A stretch of 6,746 bases of DNA, from the NCBI GenBank assembly GCA_031289165.1, contig JAITPZ010000258.1, positions 1-6,746 of the forward strand, given 5' to 3'. The translations under genes and the position numbers were made by a program. Shown here piece by piece: positions 1 through 5,586 of this stretch. Position 1 is the first letter of the stretch. Every line of letters starts with the position of its first letter. This DNA is from Synergistaceae bacterium. GTDB lineage: Bacteria > Synergistota > Synergistia > Synergistales > Aminobacteriaceae. Under the pieces are notes generated by a model. It was not told where the DNA came from. It was given only the letters and a program-made list of their open reading frames with translations, and searched no databases.

Positions 1-362
1 GGCTGCGCGCCCTGGTCACCATTCCGTGGGAGGAGCGCCGCGTCGCGGACCGTCCCCTGTTCTTCGCCCTGCTGCCCGGCCTGACGAAGGAGCTGCTCTC
101 GACGCCCGCGCGCAACTGCGTCGACGAACATCCCGACGCCTTCTGCCTCGTCCTCCTGCCCGACGCTTCGGGCGAGTCCGCCCCGGATGGGCCGTTTCCA
201 TTTATACTGTTGCGGGGCGCGAAGGTCGACGTCGACCTGACCGGATTCCTCAAGCGCTTCCCTGAGCTGAACGCGCGGGGCGGCGGCAAGCCGGACCGGC
301 TCAACGGCACGACGACGGAGCGCACCCTCTCCGCATGGCTCCACTGCCTCCAGGGGGCGTAG
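1..362 (+). CDS. C-terminal fragment of a DHHA1-domain protein, probably alanyl-tRNA editing (AlaX/AlaRS-like)
   Basis: The 5' part lies outside the window. The first full codon is at 3, and 119 residues are visible before the TAG at 360-362. The fragment has alternating hydrophobic strands (FCLVLL near residue 48, FPFILL near 66) and then a Gly-Gly-Gly-Lys-Pro-Asp stretch at residues 93-98 followed by Asn-Gly. This order, a core sheet and then GGGxPD, is typical of the DHHA1 domain at the end of alanyl-tRNA synthetases and AlaX-type editing proteins, which clear mischarged tRNA(Ala); some DHH phosphoesterases also carry it. AlaX-like is favoured over a full AlaRS because the tail after the motif is short and lacks the usual AlaRS ending, but this is inference. 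The last three codons (Gln-Gly-Ala) and the stop lie inside a palindrome, so the natural C-terminus may once have been different. The alternative is another DHH/DHHA1 phosphoesterase. Confidence 0.55.
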   Translation, partial: LRALVTIPWEERRVADRPLFFALLPGLTKELLSTPARNCVDEHPDAFCLVLLPDASGESAPDGPFPFILLRGAKVDVDLTGFLKRFPELNARGGGKPDRLNGTTTERTLSAWLHCLQGA

Positions 363-369
363 CCCCCTG
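351..369. repeat. Perfect GC hairpin with GTA triloop spanning the stop codon
   Basis: CAGGGGGC at 351-358 and GCCCCCTG at 362-369 form a perfect 8-bp stem around the loop GTA (359-361). The tip reads GC-GTA-GC, a member of the unusually stable d(GCGNAGC) mini-hairpin class. The stop codon TAG (360-362) of the upstream gene is partly in the loop. There is no T-run after the stem, so it is not a classical terminator. It resembles the short palindromic elements that recur between genes in GC-rich bacteria. Confidence 0.7.
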
Positions 370-378
370 ACCCGGCAA

Positions 379-389
379 CCGCTTCGCGG
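379..389. repeat. Small CCGC-TTC-GCGG hairpin (GCGAAGC on the minus strand)
   Basis: CCGC (379-382) and GCGG (386-389) pair around TTC. Read on the minus strand the tip is GCGAAGC, the prototype of the ultra-stable mini-hairpin. It lies 9 bases after the GTA hairpin and has the opposite orientation, so the two together look like a pair of inverted short palindromes. Confidence 0.5.
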
Positions 390-413
390 CGGGGGATGCG
401 AGAATATGTACGG

Positions 414-444
414 CCCCTCCCGCTGGTCGGGGTGAGGGGGTTTT
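414..444 (+). terminator. Probable intrinsic terminator (short T-tract) after the DHHA1 gene
   Basis: CCCCT (414-418) pairs with AGGGG (435-439). An inner stem, CCCG (419-422) with CGGG (428-431), closes a 5-base loop, leaving a 3-base bulge at 432-434. Four T residues follow at 441-444. The stem is strong but the T-tract is short. It ends only 6 bases before the Shine-Dalgarno sequence of the next gene, leaving no room for a separate promoter between them. It may therefore attenuate read-through transcription into the exported-protein gene. Confidence 0.5.
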
Positions 445-459
445 GATACCGGGAGTGAG

Positions 460-1560
460 ATGATGAAGAGGCTGATTTTTCCGGCGGGTGTTTTGTTTGT
501 GAGTTTCCTTTGCTGCCTGAGCGGGGCGGCGTTCGGGGGGGAGCCCGCCGCGTCCCCGGGCGAAAACGCGTCCGGAGGGTCGGGCTACGAGGAGTTGCTG
601 TCGAGGTATCTTTCCGGAAATGCCGAGGCGTCCGGGGACGTCGAATTCATCCTCCCCTCCGAGGGGGTGGCGTCGGACGATTTTGACGCCGACATGAGCG
701 CGGAAATCGACGCGCAATTCCAGGACGACGCCGAGGGCGAAAACGCCATCGATGAACTGATGAAGGCCCTGCTGAACCCGACGCTGCCGGTTTTCGACGG
801 AAAGCCCTACGGTCTGGAGGGCAGGTACTTTATTGTTCAGGAGATCGGCGGCAGCCTGCGCTCCGGAGAAATCGACCGGATCCGTCTGGTGGCCCTCCGA
901 AAAGCGGGCGGCCTCTATGATCGCGGATTGCTGATCGAAATCGCTCCGCCCGACGGTTCTCCCTTTCTGATTCGCCTTCCTGACGATCTCCGGGGATACG
1001 AGTCGAAAATAGAGCTCCGGAGCTTCACGGCCGCGGACAGGTCGGAGATCGTGCTGACCGTCAGAACCGGAAGCGACGAGGGGGTCGGACGCCTGTTCAT
1101 CATCGACGGACGGGAAAAGCAGATCCTCTACGACTCTAAAAACACGAAACTGCCCGTCATGCGGGGCAGGTTTTTCAACGGATACCGCGCCGAGATCATC
1201 GCGACGGGAAACGACGCCGGCGAGAGCAGCGCTCACGTCCTGATCGATCTGGCCTCCCGAAAGGACCTCTACGACCGCAGACGCATCTACAACGACAACT
1301 CCGGCCGCCTTCGAAGCTCCATCAACATACGCGGCGTCGGCCACCTGACCCTGCAGCCCACTGATATCGACAACGATGGGATTCAGGAGCTCAAAGGCGT
1401 CGCCGACCTGCGGGGGGCCGGCCGTTCCGACCGCATCGCGTATCTGGAGTTCACTCTGAAATACCACGAGGGAAAATGGCGCCTCCTCGACTGCTGGATC
1501 GCCCCGGTGGAGGACCTGAGACTGATGCCCCTGCCCAGGAGAGTGAGAATGGAACCATAA
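460..1560 (+). CDS. Exported protein of unknown function with a DxDxDG acidic loop
   Basis: A 366-residue protein. The N-terminus is a classical signal peptide: Lys-Arg, a hydrophobic core at about residues 5-23, then small residues with likely cleavage near Ala-Phe-Gly (24-26). No proper lipobox is seen although two Cys are in the core, so a soluble periplasmic or secreted protein is more likely than a lipoprotein. Residues 30-95 are Gly/Ser/acidic-rich and probably disordered. Residues 120-350 are beta-rich, with two stretches resembling FG-GAP/VCBS-type blades (about 190-226 and 298-345). The second carries Asp-Ile-Asp-Asn-Asp-Gly at 302-307, a calcium-loop-like motif. GGGAG at 451-455 lies 4 bases before this ATG but 7 before the next in-frame ATG at 463, so 463 may be the true start. 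No promoter is evident. Family not recognised; no enzymatic motif seen. Confidence 0.85.
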   Translation: MMKRLIFPAGVLFVSFLCCLSGAAFGGEPAASPGENASGGSGYEELLSRYLSGNAEASGDVEFILPSEGVASDDFDADMSAEIDAQFQDDAEGENAIDELMKALLNPTLPVFDGKPYGLEGRYFIVQEIGGSLRSGEIDRIRLVALRKAGGLYDRGLLIEIAPPDGSPFLIRLPDDLRGYESKIELRSFTAADRSEIVLTVRTGSDEGVGRLFIIDGREKQILYDSKNTKLPVMRGRFFNGYRAEIIATGNDAGESSAHVLIDLASRKDLYDRRRIYNDNSGRLRSSINIRGVGHLTLQPTDIDNDGIQELKGVADLRGAGRSDRIAYLEFTLKYHEGKWRLLDCWIAPVEDLRLMPLPRRVRMEP

Positions 1561-1575
1561 AAAACAAAAGGTCAG

Positions 1576-1587
1576 GGGCGCGCGCCC
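1576..1587 (-). terminator. Palindrome GGGCGCGCGCCC with T-rich minus-strand flank, candidate terminator of the HD-GYP gene
   Basis: A perfect 12-base palindrome (1576-1587) lies in the 82-base gap between two convergent genes. Read on the minus strand it is followed after a few bases by a T-rich run (complement of the A-rich 1557-1569). That is the layout of an intrinsic terminator for the minus-strand gene ending at 1643, though the stem is about 55 bases past its stop. A second palindrome, GTGCGCGCAC, follows at 1594-1603. Confidence 0.45.
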
Positions 1588-1614
1588 TCAGAAGTGCGCG
1601 CACCCTGCGAGGTT

Positions 1615-1629
1615 TGGGGCGGAGCCCCA
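1615..1629. repeat. TGGGGC-GGA-GCCCCA hairpin
   Basis: TGGGGC (1615-1620) and GCCCCA (1624-1629) form a perfect 6-bp stem around GGA. The tip GC-GGA-GC belongs to the same GNA mini-hairpin class as the hairpin at 351-369. There is no adjacent T-run on the plus strand. It lies between convergent genes, 14 bases from the minus-strand stop. Confidence 0.6.
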
Positions 1630-1642
1630 TGTTCAATTTTCT

Positions 1643-3904
1643 CTACAACTGTATTCCATAGTAGAACATCGGATTGTTTTTCGTCTGATAGAGGTTGCGA
1701 ATGAAAACGTCCACGATCTGGGGATCGAACTCCGTGCCGCGAAGCTCCAGAAGGAGGTTGCGCACCTTTTCCTCCGTCCAGGGCTCCTTGTACTGACGAC
1801 GGTTGACCAGAGCGTCGAACACGTCGGCCACCTTGATGATTTTGCCCGCCATCGTCATCTCGTTCCCCGGTATGCCGTGAGGATACCCCTTGCCGTCGTG
1901 CCGCTCGTGGTGCTGAAGGATACCGCTCATAACGTATTCGGGCAGCTCGACCGGGCGCATGATGCTCTCCCCTATCAGAGGATGGCGGCGCATCTCCGCG
2001 AGCTCCTGATTGTTCAGCTTGCCTGGCTTGTTCAGGATACTGTCGGCGATACCCAGCTTGCCGATGTCGTGAATGATCGCGGAGAAATAGATGTCGTCCA
2101 CTTCCTGCGGGGGAAGTTTCATCCACTGCGCCAGTTTTTGGGAAATAGCGGCGACCCGGCGCGAATGCTCGCTGGTCGTCGTGTCCTTCGCCTCGACCGC
2201 CATCATAATCGCCTCGATCGTCTTGATCAGCATATCCTTACGTCGGTGGCTTTCCTCCATCGCGTGGAAATGAACCGCGGCGAAGAGCGTCAGCGCGGCC
2301 AGGCTGGTCAGGGTCTCCAGGGGAATCCGCCCGTCCCAGGCGAGAATGGAGTACTCCCGGACTCGAGGCCCGGCCGATTTTTTCGTATCCCCCCCCCAGA
2401 ACGGCAGGGGCAAAAGCATGCGATGGCGCGGCGAGGTGTCGGCGGCGTTGTGGATGATCAGAAATTCCTGTCCCTGCTGGTGCGTTCGGCTCGCCTGGTC
2501 CAGGTAGCTCCGGACCAGACTGAAGTTCTCGCTGATGCGGGTGGATTTCAGCTCGACGCCGGTTTTCTCCTCGATGTCGTTCCACATCGACCGCAGGTAG
2601 TCGTCGAAGTTCAGCCCCTCGTCGAAGTCCGACTGGCTCTTTTGCGCCAGTTCGAGAAGCGGGCGAATGGAGAGCGAACGGACGTTCCATTCGTGTTCGA
2701 GATGCCAGAAAAGCCCGCACTGCCCCCCGACATAACCGATCAGCGAGGCCGTCATCGGGGCTATCACCGGGATCCAGACACCGGCCTTCAAAAAAAAGAG
2801 CGATGTGACGGCAAACCCGGACCCCAGAAGGAGAATCAGAAAGACCAGGCTCTTCTTGAAATGCACGAAACCCGTGATCGAAGCAAAAACGACCAGCAGA
2901 AACGTCAGCACGGCATGGCCCGCGGGGAAAATCCTGACGAGCGTGAAGGGGCTCATCAGCGAGATAACCGCGTGCAACGAGTATTCGCCCTTCGATATGC
3001 TCTTTCCGTATCCGGTCAGAAGAAGGTTTTCCCGGTTTTCCCTTCCTCTGTTCCTTTCAGCGGCCATCTCCTCGAGGGAACGCGTCGTATCCCCGGCGGA
3101 TACCCAGACCACAGCACCCTTGAACCTGGACTCGGGAACATTTCCCTCCAGAACGTCGAGGTACTCGTACACCGGGACTTCTTTCTCAGGATGGTTGAGC
3201 CGGGTGAGAAAAAAGCCCTCGGAAGTGCGCCCCAGCGGTATGGTCTTCCAGGGAAGGCGCACACGCAGACGGTCGCCCCGCTCTGCGGAGGCGACAGAGG
3301 GCTCCAGTTCCTCCACCACAGCCAGCGCCAGAGAGGGAAGAAACAGCCTCATCCTCGCCATATCCTCCAGGCCCCAGAGGGCCTTCCGATAGACGCCGTC
3401 GCCATCCGCCATCTGATCGTCGACGCCCACGCGCCGGAAAGCTTCGGAGAGCGCGGGGAATGGCCCCTCCACCATGTGCCCCCCCGCAGGAGATGCCAAA
3501 AGCACCTGAGCCCGCCCTATGACGCGCCCATGCTCCCGAACGGCCCGAATCAGGACCTCATCCTCCTCCGGCGACGTCGTCCCCTCGAGGGGAATATCCA
3601 GCACGACCAGACGCGCGCCCTTCAAACGTTCCACGAGATCGGCGTACATCGTGCGGGACCACGGCAACGAGGGCCCCCTGCCAAGCGAGGCTCCTCCCGC
3701 GACGATTCGAGCTACGGGAAATTGAACTTCGGCAGAATTGTACCGCAGCAGGCGATCATAAATGCGGAGATCACGATACTCGACAAATCCCGGAGAAGAA
3801 ACGGCCAACCAGCCGCCGAATGTCGCCGTGATCAATATCCACAGAATCCTGAACCAACCCAGATTTTCCAGTCTGAAAAAATCACGCAACCGATCCGCGC
3901 CCAT
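1643..3904 (-). CDS. CHASE2 sensor / membrane / HD-GYP cyclic-di-GMP phosphodiesterase
   Basis: A 753-residue membrane signalling protein. TM1 is at about 17-34. A CHASE2-like extracytoplasmic sensor follows (about 40-305; note DLRIYDRLLR, Leu-Pro-Trp-Ser-Arg at 80-84, and Asp-Gly-Asp-Gly-Val-Tyr-Arg near 167-173). Three more TM segments lie at about 328-346, 352-372 and 375-394, the usual CHASE2 topology. Residues 400-550 form a cytoplasmic linker, perhaps a degenerate GAF. The HD-GYP domain spans about 560-740 and keeps the key residues: H580, H612-D613 in HDIGK, H641, H665-H666, and HHERxDGxGYP through 675, with D694 and D697. It should hydrolyse c-di-GMP to pGpG/GMP; this is inferred from the intact motif. 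The ligand is unknown. TCCTTT at 3912-3917 (AAAGGA on the coding strand) supports the start. No diguanylate cyclase gene is in the window. It is divergent from the exported protein at 4101. Confidence 0.92.
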   Translation of the reverse strand: MGADRLRDFFRLENLGWFRILWILITATFGGWLAVSSPGFVEYRDLRIYDRLLRYNSAEVQFPVARIVAGGASLGRGPSLPWSRTMYADLVERLKGARLVVLDIPLEGTTSPEEDEVLIRAVREHGRVIGRAQVLLASPAGGHMVEGPFPALSEAFRRVGVDDQMADGDGVYRKALWGLEDMARMRLFLPSLALAVVEELEPSVASAERGDRLRVRLPWKTIPLGRTSEGFFLTRLNHPEKEVPVYEYLDVLEGNVPESRFKGAVVWVSAGDTTRSLEEMAAERNRGRENRENLLLTGYGKSISKGEYSLHAVISLMSPFTLVRIFPAGHAVLTFLLVVFASITGFVHFKKSLVFLILLLGSGFAVTSLFFLKAGVWIPVIAPMTASLIGYVGGQCGLFWHLEHEWNVRSLSIRPLLELAQKSQSDFDEGLNFDDYLRSMWNDIEEKTGVELKSTRISENFSLVRSYLDQASRTHQQGQEFLIIHNAADTSPRHRMLLPLPFWGGDTKKSAGPRVREYSILAWDGRIPLETLTSLAALTLFAAVHFHAMEESHRRKDMLIKTIEAIMMAVEAKDTTTSEHSRRVAAISQKLAQWMKLPPQEVDDIYFSAIIHDIGKLGIADSILNKPGKLNNQELAEMRRHPLIGESIMRPVELPEYVMSGILQHHERHDGKGYPHGIPGNEMTMAGKIIKVADVFDALVNRRQYKEPWTEEKVRNLLLELRGTEFDPQIVDVFIRNLYQTKNNPMFYYGIQL

Positions 3905-3940
3905 TTCAACGTCCTTTCGTATCCGTTATGTTACAGGCTT

Positions 3941-3946
3941 ATTGTA
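3941..3946 (-). promoter_or_regulatory. Possible -10 element (TACAAT) of the HD-GYP gene
   Basis: On the minus strand TACAAT lies about 37 bases upstream of the start codon, which would give a short leader carrying the AAAGGA ribosome-binding site. No convincing -35 element is seen at the expected distance, so this is tentative. Confidence 0.25.
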
Positions 3947-4002
3947 CTGCATTTCAGGTTTGCGAGATACGGATATTTGTAAGGCCGCCGAAATGAGGCA
4001 CA

Positions 4003-4011
4003 TGCTAAAAT
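4003..4011 (+). promoter_or_regulatory. Extended -10 promoter element (TGCTAAAAT)
   Basis: TG-N-TAAAAT matches the extended -10 consensus, which can work with a weak -35. No good -35 is seen 16-18 bases upstream. Transcription would begin near 4018, placing both the candidate leader ORF (4045) and the exported-protein gene (4101) on the transcript. Confidence 0.45.
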
Positions 4012-4044
4012 ATCCCATGAAGGCCGCTGCGGGGAGGTATTTTC

Positions 4045-4086
4045 ATGATCCGGGACATTTTTGCGAGTTGCCCCCGCGGGGCGTGA
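4045..4086 (+). CDS. Candidate 13-residue leader ORF upstream of the exported-protein gene
   Basis: A 14-codon frame (ATG 4045, TGA 4084-4086) encodes MIRDIFASCPRGA. A strong Shine-Dalgarno sequence, GGGGAGG (4031-4037), sits 7 bases before its ATG. Its TGA overlaps by one base the AAAGGAG (4086-4092) that serves the ATG at 4101, in a different frame. Its last codons contain the palindrome CCCCGCGGGG (4072-4081). This arrangement suggests translational coupling or a leader peptide controlling the gene below. There is no run of one amino acid as in classical attenuators. It could be a chance ORF: the support is the ribosome site and the stop/SD overlap, not conservation. Confidence 0.35.
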   Translation: MIRDIFASCPRGA

Positions 4087-4100
4087 AAGGAGATATTGCA

Positions 4101-4880
4101 ATGTTGTGTCATATGCGTTACATAATGAAGAATACCCTGATCGCGGCGCTGGGCGCTTTGCTGCTTTGCGGCGTCGCCGTTCCTGCCGAAGCCGTCGTCA
4201 TCGAGGCGGACCCGGACATACAGCTCGTCATGGGGGATCTTTCCGCGCTGGCCGTCGCGATGCGGCTTCATCGGGAGGGAACGCGCGGAACGGCCTGCCC
4301 TTCTGTCGAACAGCTGGCCGCTTATCTGGAGGCGCCCCTTTACGCGAGCCCGAACGAGGAGTTTCGGACCGCCGACGCGGACGGCGCGTGGTGGGTGGGG
4401 CGCAGGGTGCCGGAGTACTCCCGGGCGCGAGCCTTCCTGCGCGCCAACGCGGAACTTCTGGGACTTTACGATCGGGAAAGCACGAGTTTCTGGATGGGCG
4501 GGGCCTTTGTCTGGATGAGGGGAATAACCTTCGAGCATGAGGGCAGCGCCACAGCCGCCGATATCCGCGTCGCCCCGGGCGATGGGAAGGACGTTCAATA
4601 CCTGTTCTTCAGCTCGCCGGGGACGAATCGCTACTGGTGGAGCCGGCTGATCTACACGCCGGCCGCGCGGAAAGCCGCGCTCGAAAAATCGGGGACGAAG
4701 GAATCGGGCCCCTTCGTCGTTCCCCCCGCGCCGCCCTCGGCAAAGGAAAAACTCAGCGCCTCCCCGGTGTTCGTCCCACCGGAGTTCAGCGTCGGACCCG
4801 AGAGCGACGACCTCTCCGCACCTCTCGAAATGGGCGACGTCATCTTCAACCCCATCCCGCGCCCCCGCGGAAATAATTAG
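4101..4880 (+). CDS. Exported protein of unknown function, Trp-rich middle and Pro-rich tail
   Basis: A 259-residue protein. AAAGGAG (4086-4092) lies 8 bases before this ATG, favouring it over a longer in-frame upstream start at 3762 that would overlap the divergent gene. Residues 1-31 are a signal peptide with a long N-region, a hydrophobic core (about 12-27) and likely cleavage after Ala-Glu-Ala (29-31). In-frame ATGs at 4113 and 4125 are alternative starts that would shorten the N-region. Residues 38-80 look helical, ending in Cys-Pro-Ser-Val-Glu-Gln-Leu with Leu/Tyr spacing loosely like a pseudopilin body, but the processed pilin N-terminus is missing. The core 90-185 has paired Trp (97-98, 179-180) plus W131 and W138, suggesting a small beta-rich ligand- or glycan-contacting domain. 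From 203 on it is Pro-rich and probably extended. No catalytic motif or recognised family. A hairpin starts two bases after its stop. Confidence 0.82.
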   Translation: MLCHMRYIMKNTLIAALGALLLCGVAVPAEAVVIEADPDIQLVMGDLSALAVAMRLHREGTRGTACPSVEQLAAYLEAPLYASPNEEFRTADADGAWWVGRRVPEYSRARAFLRANAELLGLYDRESTSFWMGGAFVWMRGITFEHEGSATAADIRVAPGDGKDVQYLFFSSPGTNRYWWSRLIYTPAARKAALEKSGTKESGPFVVPPAPPSAKEKLSASPVFVPPEFSVGPESDDLSAPLEMGDVIFNPIPRPRGNN

Positions 4881-4882
4881 AA

Positions 4883-4928
4883 CAGGGGGGCCGGGCGACC
4901 CGAAGATTTGCGCAGCCCCGCCCCCCTG
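4883..4928. terminator. Long hairpin between convergent genes (terminator-like, no U-run)
   Basis: CAGGGGGGC (4883-4891) and GCCCCCCTG (4920-4928) are perfect 9-base inverted arms. Inside the 28-base loop a second small stem, CGGG-CGA-CCCG (4892-4902), can form. The hairpin starts two bases after the stop of the exported protein and 20 bases from the stop of the convergent DinB gene. Neither strand has a clear T-run next to it, so it may stop transcription poorly or act mainly in RNA 3'-end protection. The CAGGGGG start is shared with the hairpin at 351-369. Confidence 0.5.
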
Positions 4929-4947
4929 AGCTTAAATTTCAGTTAAA

Positions 4948-5424
4948 TCAATAAACTCCCAGGTGTCCGCCTTCGCGGAGCGTGGTGTCGTTGCAGCCGA
5001 CGTGATAAAAATTATGCCCGATCAGGCTTGCGAAGGTCGTTCCGTTGCTCACGTCCGTACCACGTCTGCCGGACAGGCCCTCGTTCTTTTTGGCGAGATC
5101 CTCGTCCTGAAGTCCATCGATCCACGCGTCCGCGTGGGCCTTTGCCGCTTTGCCGATCTGGCGGACGACATCTTTGGAAAGAGGAGCCTTCGGGGTCTCC
5201 CTGAACATCGCGACCTCCAGGGTTTCCGGGCCGATGTCAATCTTTGCGTCCGCGGGCAGGACGAATCGGTCGACGCAGACGAAAGCGTGATAAATATGCT
5301 GCCAGTAGGCGCATTTCCCCGCTTTTGACTGCCACGCCGCGTCCGAGGCCTCGTCGATCTGCTGGAATAAAAAGTCGAATCCCCTCTCGTAGTTGTTCCG
5401 CAACTCCCTGATGATGTCTTTCAT
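4948..5424 (-). CDS. DinB-superfamily protein (putative metal-dependent four-helix bundle)
   Basis: A 158-residue all-helical protein of the length usual for DinB/YfiT-type four-helix bundles. The pattern fits: an early helix with Phe/Leu heptads, a Trp-Gln-His-Ile-Tyr-His motif at 41-46, and a late helix with His-Asn-Phe-Tyr-His (H137 and H141, spaced HxxxH). H46 (or H43) with H137 and H141 would form the three-His metal site of the superfamily, so it looks intact. The ending Leu-Arg-Glu-Gly-Gly-His-Leu-Gly-Val-Tyr resembles many family members. Members include thiol-S-transferases and damage-inducible proteins, but substrate cannot be read from sequence and the name does not prove DNA-damage induction. 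AAGGGGGAA, read on the coding strand (complement of 5432-5440), supports the start. It has its own extended -10 upstream and converges on the exported-protein gene. Confidence 0.8.
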   Translation of the reverse strand: MKDIIRELRNNYERGFDFLFQQIDEASDAAWQSKAGKCAYWQHIYHAFVCVDRFVLPADAKIDIGPETLEVAMFRETPKAPLSKDVVRQIGKAAKAHADAWIDGLQDEDLAKKNEGLSGRRGTDVSNGTTFASLIGHNFYHVGCNDTTLREGGHLGVY

Positions 5425-5461
5425 TGGATCGTTCCCCCTTTTGATTCTGTATATGCGGAGG

Positions 5462-5470
5462 ATTATATCA
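5462..5470 (-). promoter_or_regulatory. Extended -10 promoter (TGATATAAT) of the DinB-like gene
   Basis: Read on the minus strand the bases are TG-A-TATAAT, a perfect extended -10, about 37 bases before the start codon. No clear TTGACA-like -35 is present; a small inverted repeat, CGCC-GAA-GGCG (5473-5483), lies in the spacer region instead. A short leader carrying the ribosome-binding site would result. Confidence 0.65.
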
Positions 5471-5514
5471 CCCGCCGAAGGCGAGTTCGGCCGCGCTCCA
5501 TTTTTATCTGAAGT

Positions 5515-5541
5515 TTGAAAAGTGAGCTTCCATGATATAAT
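5515..5541 (+). promoter_or_regulatory. Promoter of the small helical protein (TTGAAA / TGATATAAT)
   Basis: TGATATAAT at 5533-5541 is a perfect extended -10, identical in nine bases to the one on the other strand at 5462-5470. TTGAAA at 5515-5520 matches the -35 in 5 of 6 bases with a 15-base spacer, slightly short but tolerated with an extended -10. Predicted transcription start is near 5548, giving a leader of about 40 bases. Confidence 0.65.
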
Positions 5542-5561
5542 TCAGAAAATAATTCCTGAAT
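5540..5561. promoter_or_regulatory. Inverted repeat ATTCAG-N10-CTGAAT at the predicted transcription start
   Basis: ATTCAG (5540-5545) and CTGAAT (5556-5561) are perfect 6-base half-sites 16 bases apart start to start, overlapping the end of the -10 and the predicted start site. The position suits a repressor operator. Alternatively it is a weak AT-rich hairpin in the leader. No regulator gene in the window is an obvious partner. Confidence 0.3.
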
Positions 5562-5586
5562 ATGCAGGATATGGAAGGGAGGGGTC

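Noticed and set aside
26..265. 79-codon plus-strand frame near the left edge
   Set aside because: The overlapping frame starting at base 3 is open from the edge to 362 and carries the GGGKPD DHHA1 motif; the other frame is Arg/Pro-rich.
460..540. Lipoprotein signal in the first exported protein
   Set aside because: The Cys pair lies in the hydrophobic core without a small residue at -1 (Phe-Leu-Cys-Cys), so it does not fit a lipobox.
301..1467. 388-codon minus-strand frame opposite the first exported protein
   Set aside because: The plus frame has a signal peptide and Shine-Dalgarno. The minus frame has no ribosome site or domain and crosses the hairpin region and the DHHA1 gene end.
1877..3982. 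701-codon open frame on the plus strand opposite the HD-GYP gene
   Set aside because: The minus frame has full CHASE2 and HD-GYP motifs and a ribosome site. The plus frame is Arg/Gln/His/Pro-rich with no domain and is a codon-bias shadow in GC-rich DNA.
3762..4100. Upstream extension of the second exported protein to a start at 3762
   Set aside because: It would bury the signal peptide inside the protein, overlap the divergent HD-GYP gene, and ignore the strong AAAGGAG before 4101.
4148..4360. Type IV pilin or pseudopilin identity for the second exported protein
   Set aside because: The helical Leu/Tyr pattern and CPS motif are suggestive, but there is no prepilin peptidase site (Gly-Phe-x-x-x-Glu) before the hydrophobic stretch, which instead ends in Ala-Glu-Ala like an ordinary signal peptide.
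4963..5328. 121-codon plus frame opposite the DinB-like gene
   Set aside because: The minus frame has the His motifs, a ribosome site and an extended -10. The plus frame has none of these.
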